Of a stretch of DNA of 64,000 nt, positions 58,401 through 64,000 are shown piece after piece (position 1 is the first letter of the stretch; each line of letters opens with the position of its first letter). Made by a program: the position numbers and the translations under genes. Below the pieces are notes generated by a model. The model was not told where the DNA came from. It did not search any database and saw only the letters and a program-made list of their open reading frames with translations. The stretch is from Selaginella moellendorffii. Lineage: Eukaryota; Streptophyta; Lycopodiopsida; Selaginellales; Selaginellaceae. Where the stretch lies: positions 89,342-153,341 of the forward strand of contig NW_003314334.1 in assembly GCF_000143415.4 (NCBI RefSeq), given 5' to 3'.

Positions 58401-60129
58401 GAGAAGAATTAGACTAAGAGCCTGGGAAAGAAATGTAAGTTTTCTTGAGAAACTATCAATGTTTTATTTTGCTTCTTTTTACTGTTAAAAAAAATAATGT
58501 TAAAAAAAATGGAACCAAAATCATACATACCAAAACATTGTCCCAGTTCAAATGCCTGGTCTAGTTTTAACGCATACTTTACCCTTTGGAGACCTCTCTC
58601 TTGCATCTTACCATTCAAATAATCCTGTGCAAAGAGCTACTTAAGAAACATCACAAACAAAAAACTCAAGAGGGAGCTACTATCCACGTCCACATGAAGA
58701 GGTGTGCCTGTGGCCTATATCTGGAAAAGCCCTTGTCATACTCAACCGATTTCCTACACACACAACAAAAATTAGAGCAAAATATCCAAAAATGCAGTGT
58801 CTCTACCTCATCTAGACACAAGGATCGAGCAAAATTTACTTGATGCGAAGGTCTCCTCCCTGCCACTGTGATCATATTCTCTGCATATTGCCACAATTCT
58901 CAATCTATTGGCATTCACTCAATGATTGATTCAATTTCTTACCAGATTGGCACTTGAGCAAGCACCTCCATATCTGCAGTGAGAGGAAGATAAAGCTCGA
59001 AGGGCTCCATCAAGCCCTAAGCTTTGAGCTCACATTCAAGTAGAGTGAGAACAACCTTGTTTATAAATCAACGATTGGTGACTTTCAAATATTGTTCATA
59101 AAATCCTTAATGTTTTGCCAAGCACTGCGGATGCTCCCACAACAATCACCAGTATGACTCCAAATCCAGCACTGAGTGCAGCTCCTAGTGCTGCAGCAGT
59201 GCCATTCCCAGATTTTCCATGAACAAAACCAATCCTTTGCTGAACTTCTCTTCTCACTTGCTCTTCCAGCATCACTCTTCAAAGCTCCTGAGAGGAAAAC
59301 ACAGCCATGGTAAGTTGAGGTAAACATCACTTAGGGAGAAAAAAAGATTCAATTGTGAATTTTTGTTGATCCTTTGAGCCCTCCCAAGATAGAACCTTCT
59401 TTCTAAGAGTAAAGTAGCACAATTGTTTAATACTTCTTTCATATTTGTCCCAAGTATTTGGAAACTTACTAGGAGAAATTGCAAGCTGACGCTGGTCAGT
59501 ACTCATGGTGAGAGCTAAAATGAAAGGGACTAGTGACCTCCTCTAGGAGGGTGTTAACAGCTGGTCGAGAGTGATTGGTAGCCTATTGTCGCAGCCTGGG
59601 AATCGCATGAGCCAGATTGTGCACAAGAACTACCAAGTCAAGGCTTTTATACAGATCTGCTCTTGATAACTCATTTGTATGACAAGTCCTGCATGAAACC
59701 AATTAGTAAACCAATCAAAGCTAAGAAAGAAACTTTTACCTGCAAATTAATGCCTCCCACATCTATGTATCCTACAACACATGAAACACTTTCATGCCAT
59801 TCCATGTCTGGAAAAAAACCAGCAATATCAATGTTCATACTAACACTACCACCCTGGCCCATCACCACATAATATAGAGATGCCTTTCCAACACACTTGA
59901 TTAATAACATAAGTGAATAGAATAAAAAACTACTTGATTTACCTCCGATCCCAGCAATTGTATCCATCTTAGTTTCATAGACAAATGGCACAAAGCCAGT
60001 GCTACATTGTATAGTAATTTGACTTAGACCTTCCACAGGAATATTGATGATCTTCACAACCTCACTATCCATATCAACCTCTAATACACCAAGTTTTGTG
60101 GAAAGTGGTGCACTAATGCATGTTCTCAT
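58400..60129 (-). pseudogene. Exons of an unrecognised host-like gene, decaying
   Basis: On minus, 60129-59671 is a 152-codon open stretch with regular amino-acid composition (PVEGLSQITIQC, FVPFVYETKMD, DMEWHESVSCVVGYIDVGG). 59290-59110 encodes LEEQVRREVQQRIGFVHG and then a hydrophobic membrane-like segment (GAALSAGFGVILVIVV), preceded by TGA at 59279-59281 where Arg would fit, directly after an acceptor-like TTTTCCTCTCAG. A further exon-like piece is at about 58618-58510. Possibly a single-pass membrane protein. No family is recognised. Confidence 0.35.
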
Positions 60130-60232
60130 TATCTACAATTCCATTTCCTCAACCATGAGAAATGGACAAATGAGTTTCAATTTTGTGGCATACTTGCATA
60201 GAAAACCATTACTTGAGTAGAATGAGCACCAA

Positions 60233-60412
60233 TGTAGCGCATATGGTTTTCACCCTTTACCCTATAATGGTTTACCATACAAAGTGAAACTTTAACCCTT
60301 AGACATGTAGCTAAGGGCAGCAAAGCAGAACCCTAGTTCAAGGCCTTGGGCCATTGAACAAAGAGACGGAGCCAATTCTCTAAGCCCTAAAGTGGAGCAG
60401 AAAGGGAGGCTT
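60233..60412 (-). repeat. Chromovirus LTR end fragment
   Basis: TGTAGCGCATATGGTTTTCA onward matches the solo LTR at 5436 for about 180 bp, then is lost. Confidence 0.6.
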
Positions 60413-60637
60413 GACATAAATCTAATGATACCCTTCTCAAATCAATCTTCGAAAAATATCAAACACCACAAAGATGATCAAGCAAATCATCAATACAAGG
60501 GGTTGGGAACATATTATTCACTATCCTATCATTCAATCCCTTGTAGTTCACACAAAGATGTCATATACCATCTTCTTGACCATCACCACTATAAGAAGAC
60601 TTGCTAATTCGTAACCACCTTTTTTGAAGGTTCCGTG

Positions 60638-60803
60638 ACATATTTCCGAATAAGTTGCCTGATGGTTTGCCTCCCGAATATGGAATTCAATATGAGATTG
60701 ACTTGGTTCCTGGAGCTACTCCTTATCAGTGACAACCGACTCGTACTAATCCCGCTAAAGATAAGGAGATTTATAAGCAACTTGCTAAGTACTCCTTCTG
60801 AAT
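60638..60803 (+). pseudogene. Gypsy RT N-terminal remnant
   Basis: Encodes FPNKLPDGLPPEYGI, YEIDLVPGATPY and KDKEIYKQLAKY, the usual start of Ty3/gypsy RT, with TGA (60730-60732) at an expected Arg. The palm domain is absent. Confidence 0.65.
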
Positions 60804-60967
60804 GGAATCCACTAGAGCCCCATGCCCACGAACATACTCCAAATTAGACATGATCATATTAGAAAGAAATTACATCACGAAAGAACTACCTATCTCATGT
60901 GTGCATATCACTAATTCCAAAGTGTTAATCAACAGAGTATCACTATTGTTTGTCCTGACAATCTCTT

Positions 60968-61627
60968 TCACAATGTCATCAACTTCGACACGTAAAACAT
61001 TATGCTCCCAATTGATCTTTGGCTTCTTGTCATAAAACCATTCCTTCTCAAAATAACATCTGTGTGACCAAGATCCATAACCTGGAATGAAGGATGGTTA
61101 AAAATCCCCCGAACCATCAAAAGAACACTTAGAGCCCATTCACTATAAACACAAGTGCTATGTACCATAACCACCTCATAGATTACTGAACTCTTTTCCA
61201 CATGCAAACCAAGTTTCTTTACCACTTTGGAGCTCAAAAAGTTGTGTAGCACCTAAATCAAAAAGAATCCTAACAACACTACCCTAAATGTCCCTTATAG
61301 CCTTCACAAGTTGATTGCACATAAAACTATTAAGCTCTATAGAGTTGATACAAACTTGAGATATATATTCTTGAACTTTTGCCACAGTGTGTGGAAGAGC
61401 CACCACAATAAATGCCTAGCCATATCTATAATAGATTTCACCACATTCACCTTAACATTTTTTGATCCTTTCACAAGAGGACAATCTTTACTATGATGTC
61501 TAGCTTTGTGACAATGAAAACAATTGCCCTCTACTTTATCTCTCTCACTAGTCCAAATAATTTCTTTTGGCCTCATTGCCATCTCACTCTTCAAGAAATG
61601 ATAGAATGACGGCCTTTTCTTCCCCAA
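60968..61627 (-). pseudogene. Gypsy zinc knuckle and protease remnant
   Basis: A zinc knuckle CFHCHKARHHSKDC (61550-61500) is followed leftward by HNFLSSKVVKKLGLHV and FQVMDLGHTDVIL, a retropepsin-like region whose Asp-Ser-Gly start is lost to frameshift. The RT remnant to the left is on the opposite strand, so the locus is rearranged. Confidence 0.6.
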
Positions 61628-61822
61628 ATATGAAGTATTGGCGGGCTAGTCATCATGTTGACTTTCCCATAAATTATCTTGTTGACCAGAATTGACCAAG
61701 TTGACTAACGGTTTAGGCACCCTCGTGAAGAACGCATTGCTCAAGCACTGGTTTCCTGATGCTGAAGAGTATGTTGTATCACCAACAGCGGCACTGGACC
61801 TTACAAACTGGGCCATGAGCAC

Positions 61823-62290
61823 ATGTCTACTCAAAAAGTTGATCTCTTGGTTGCTTGTTTTTTGGGGCTCTACTGGATCATAAGTGCTAGAGCACGTAAC
61901 AACATAATGGACCTTGATTTTGGAAGTGGGCCTGCAAGATTCATGTATCAGCAGCTGCAAAATTTCATAGGCAACTTATGTGACAAGCTTGGTTTGGGAG
62001 GATTTGGGACAGTCTACAATCCAAATGGCACTCTTGTTGCAATCAAGGAGCTGGAAATGACCATGCAAGCCGATAAACAATTCCTAGCTGAGGTGAAGAC
62101 CCTTAACAAGATTCACCACGTCAACCTTGTCTGCTTGCTGAGGTATTGCTGCGAGGACAATTGAAAGCTCTTGGTTTATGAGTACATGCCTAATGGTTCA
62201 TTGGAGAAGCTACCCTTTTTGAATGTGACACTAACCATATCCACCAAGTTGAGAATATTCCATGGCCTATGGGCTTTAAGGCTGTAACAC
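61823..62290 (+). pseudogene. Receptor-like kinase fragment (G-type lectin SRK-like)
   Basis: Begins with a membrane-like segment (LLVACFLGLYWII), a short juxtamembrane region, then a kinase N-lobe: glycine loop LGLGGFGTVY, catalytic Lys in LVAIKELEM, helix C (KQFLAEVKTL), IHHVNLVCLL. TGA at 62162-62164 stands where Arg would fit, after which LLVYEYMPNGSLEKL continues. Sequence decays after about 62290. The extracellular domain and the C-lobe are missing. Confidence 0.7.
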
Positions 62291-62689
62291 CTTAAAGGTT
62301 GGGAGGTTGGCCTAGGGTTCGCTCTCTTGTTCATTTCATTAGTATTGGAGTAGCACATTCTTTTGGGGATGGCAAATGAGCAAGATATCAATCCTAAAGA
62401 GGAGTATAGCATTAGTGATGATAGCCATGACGATGAGGAAGAGACTTAATGATGTTGTAATATGGTAAAAATGCTATATTTTTGAGGTTTTGAATGATAC
62501 TTTCTGTCAATCTCATTAAGAATTTCTTGCTTTACATGGACCCTCAAGGGTTGAATCAATCTCATGTCCATAAGTACTATTGGTACGTTAAACATGCAAA
62601 GGATTATAGTATTGTGGAATAGAAGTCATCACCGGATGTTTGTGATAGCGAGGATGTTAATTCTTGGTTGTAATTATGGGAAAGTTGTT

Positions 62690-63085
62690 AGTCTCATAAT
62701 CCTTGTGAGGATAAGGTGAAAATTGATTTTTTTTGTGATAAAGCTTACTAGCCATGTTTCTTTGTGGTGGAAGAACTATATCAAAACTAATTCGAAGTTA
62801 ACTTCTTGGAGTGATTTGACAAAGATTTTCCATGCTTCGTTTGTCAAGAAGTTTGAAGAGGTTGATTTCGTGAACTAGCTACTAGAGATCCGATATAGGA
62901 CTTTGTCTTTGGATGCGTATATTAGCAAATTCCATGATCTTTGCTTTAGTTTTACGAGCATCTAGAATGAGTTGATAAAGATGCAATGTTTTATCAAAGG
63001 TTTGAGCTCAATAGATATGCAATAGAAGGTCAAGAATGATTTTTTAGCAATGTTAACTGATGCTATAACTAAGGTTGAAGTGGAA
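62690..63085 (+). pseudogene. Retroelement gag remnant with three TAG codons
   Basis: One frame encoding SHVSLWWKNYIKTNSK, TSWSDLTKIFHASFVKKF and SLDAYISKFHDLCFSF, typical of a plant gypsy gag. TAG at 62876, 62963 and 63023, each where Gln would fit. Ends at an LRD-type LTR. Confidence 0.6.
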
Positions 63086-63089
63086 GTTT

Positions 63090-63652
63090 AACAAGCATAA
63101 CATGTTTGGAACAAAGGCTCCAGCTTAGAAACTCCAAAGTGGGAGTAGAACTCTGAAAGAAGTGCTTGAGGGATGAGCATGAAGCAATTGGTGAATGAGT
63201 CTCTAAAAAGGGACACAAGAAGGATTAACAATAGCAAATATTGTGACACATGGAAGTGTCATGAACGAGTCTAAAAAGGAGTCTAAGAAGGAGTCCAAGA
63301 TGGAGTCCAATATAGATTCAAGATGAAGTCTGAGATGGACCCGAAATGGAGGCCAAGATGGAGTCTAAGATGGAGTCCAATATAGACCTGAGATGGACCC
63401 GATATGGACCCGAGATGGAGTCCGAGATGGAGTCTAAGATGGAGTCTAAGATGGAGTCTGATATGGATCCGAGATGGAGTTTGAGATAAACCCAAGATAG
63501 AGTCCGAAGTCGAGTCCAATATGTTCCTGAGATGGACTCCGAGGTCGAGGCTGAGAAAGAGACTGAGAATGAGACCGAGATCAAGACCGAGACTGAGATC
63601 GAGACTAAAATCAAAACCGAGTCCAAGTCCGAGTCTGAGTCTGAGTCCGACT
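63090..63652 (+). repeat. LRD-type LTR fragment with hexamer array
   Basis: Enters with AACAAGCATAACATGTTTGG, as in 10453-10500, then the diverged array (63260-63650). It stops inside the array at an inverted LTR end. Confidence 0.6.
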
Positions 63653-64000
63653 AAATTTTCCATTCTAACTAAGCAACTAAATTTTCCATTCTATTTAGTC
63701 ACTTAACAACACCTCTAAGCACTTGGAGGAGTCTCATTCACAACCTTCATAAATCCTATTCCAGACTTCGGAGCTTTTTAGCCCCGTGAATGGCACTTAT
63801 GCCATTCAGTCTTTGCACTTGGTCCAAGTGCTCCATGTGTCCAATCCCATGACCAACACCCAAATGTACCACTGATATATTAGCACATTATGCTAAGCCA
63901 TATTCATTCACTCTTGTCACATCAGTAGTCCAAGACCATCTGCATCACAAACCCATCTCTCAAAGACTGGGGTCATCTGCCCATGAGTGGTCATTCCTTG
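63653..64000 (-). repeat. LRD-type LTR fragment, inverted, runs off the window
   Basis: ACTAAATTTTCCATTCT, duplicated twice at the junction, then the LTR body in minus orientation to the end of the window. Confidence 0.65.

Noticed and set aside
59896-59942. A 47-nt intron in the open stretch 59671-60129
   Set aside because: Splice-like sites exist, but removing 47 nt breaks the better frame; without RNA evidence it stays unannotated.
1-64000. tRNA or rRNA genes
   Set aside because: Only primer-site complements of initiator tRNA-Met were found; no cloverleaf or rRNA core was recognised.

Overview
This is a window of nuclear DNA from a land plant with a large, transposon-rich genome. The evidence is interstitial plant-type telomere repeat (CCCTAAA), chromodomain Ty3/gypsy elements, a receptor-like-kinase fragment, and initiator-Met-tRNA primer sites with TG...CA long terminal repeats (LTRs). 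The DUF7869-like transposase and the unusual transposon gene set make a seedless plant (fern, lycophyte or bryophyte) my first guess, but nothing here proves it. I see no intact single-copy host gene.

Layout. 1-26.4 kb is nested LTR retroelements. The main family, called LRD here, is a LARD-like element with 1.75-kb LTRs, a 4.06-kb internal region and no gag or pol. Copy L (1-6844, minus) carries a chromovirus solo LTR. Copy M (10549-18113, plus) is full length with a perfect 5-bp target duplication; it sits inside a related LTR and forms a 4.9-kb inverted repeat with L. Copy W (19932-41450, minus) is split by a solo LTR, by a second small family (Z), and by a 12.4-kb DNA transposon. A composite of LTR, host-gene fragment and inverted LTR, with Z inside it, is tandemly duplicated across 6845-10353 and 10354-21.3 kb.

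26454-38809 is the most interesting segment: a DNA transposon with 18-bp terminal inverted repeats and a 5-bp target duplication. One strand encodes a ten-exon gene, about 1655 codons, joining a ParB-like region, a methyltransferase-like region, basic and acidic linkers and an FCP1-type HAD phosphatase domain. The other strand encodes a Tnp1/En/Spm-like protein and a DDE-type DUF7869-like transposase. A 22-bp palindrome occurs about 19 times in this segment and I noticed it nowhere else. It lies just upstream of several splice acceptors, sits in frame inside two coding regions, and recurs in the divergent intergenic region.

41.4-50.8 kb is a tandem LTR-internal-LTR-internal arrangement of a chromovirus whose protease is fused to an LRD LTR fragment. 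It contains a 100-N gap followed by about 370 bases of homopolymer-smeared, unreliable sequence. 50.8-64 kb is AT-rich and holds decayed gene and retroelement remnants: a cysteine-rich unknown gene, a TRIM-like element, gag, protease and RT pieces, and a G-type-lectin-like receptor kinase fragment.

Most internal stops I could place in a single reading frame across the window are TAG at expected CAG, or TGA at expected CGA. Three cases are confirmed by comparing the two chromovirus copies. The pattern fits cytosine-methylation decay at CHG and CG sites. The whole window reads as a silenced transposon landscape in which only the 26.5-38.8 kb element looks biologically new.
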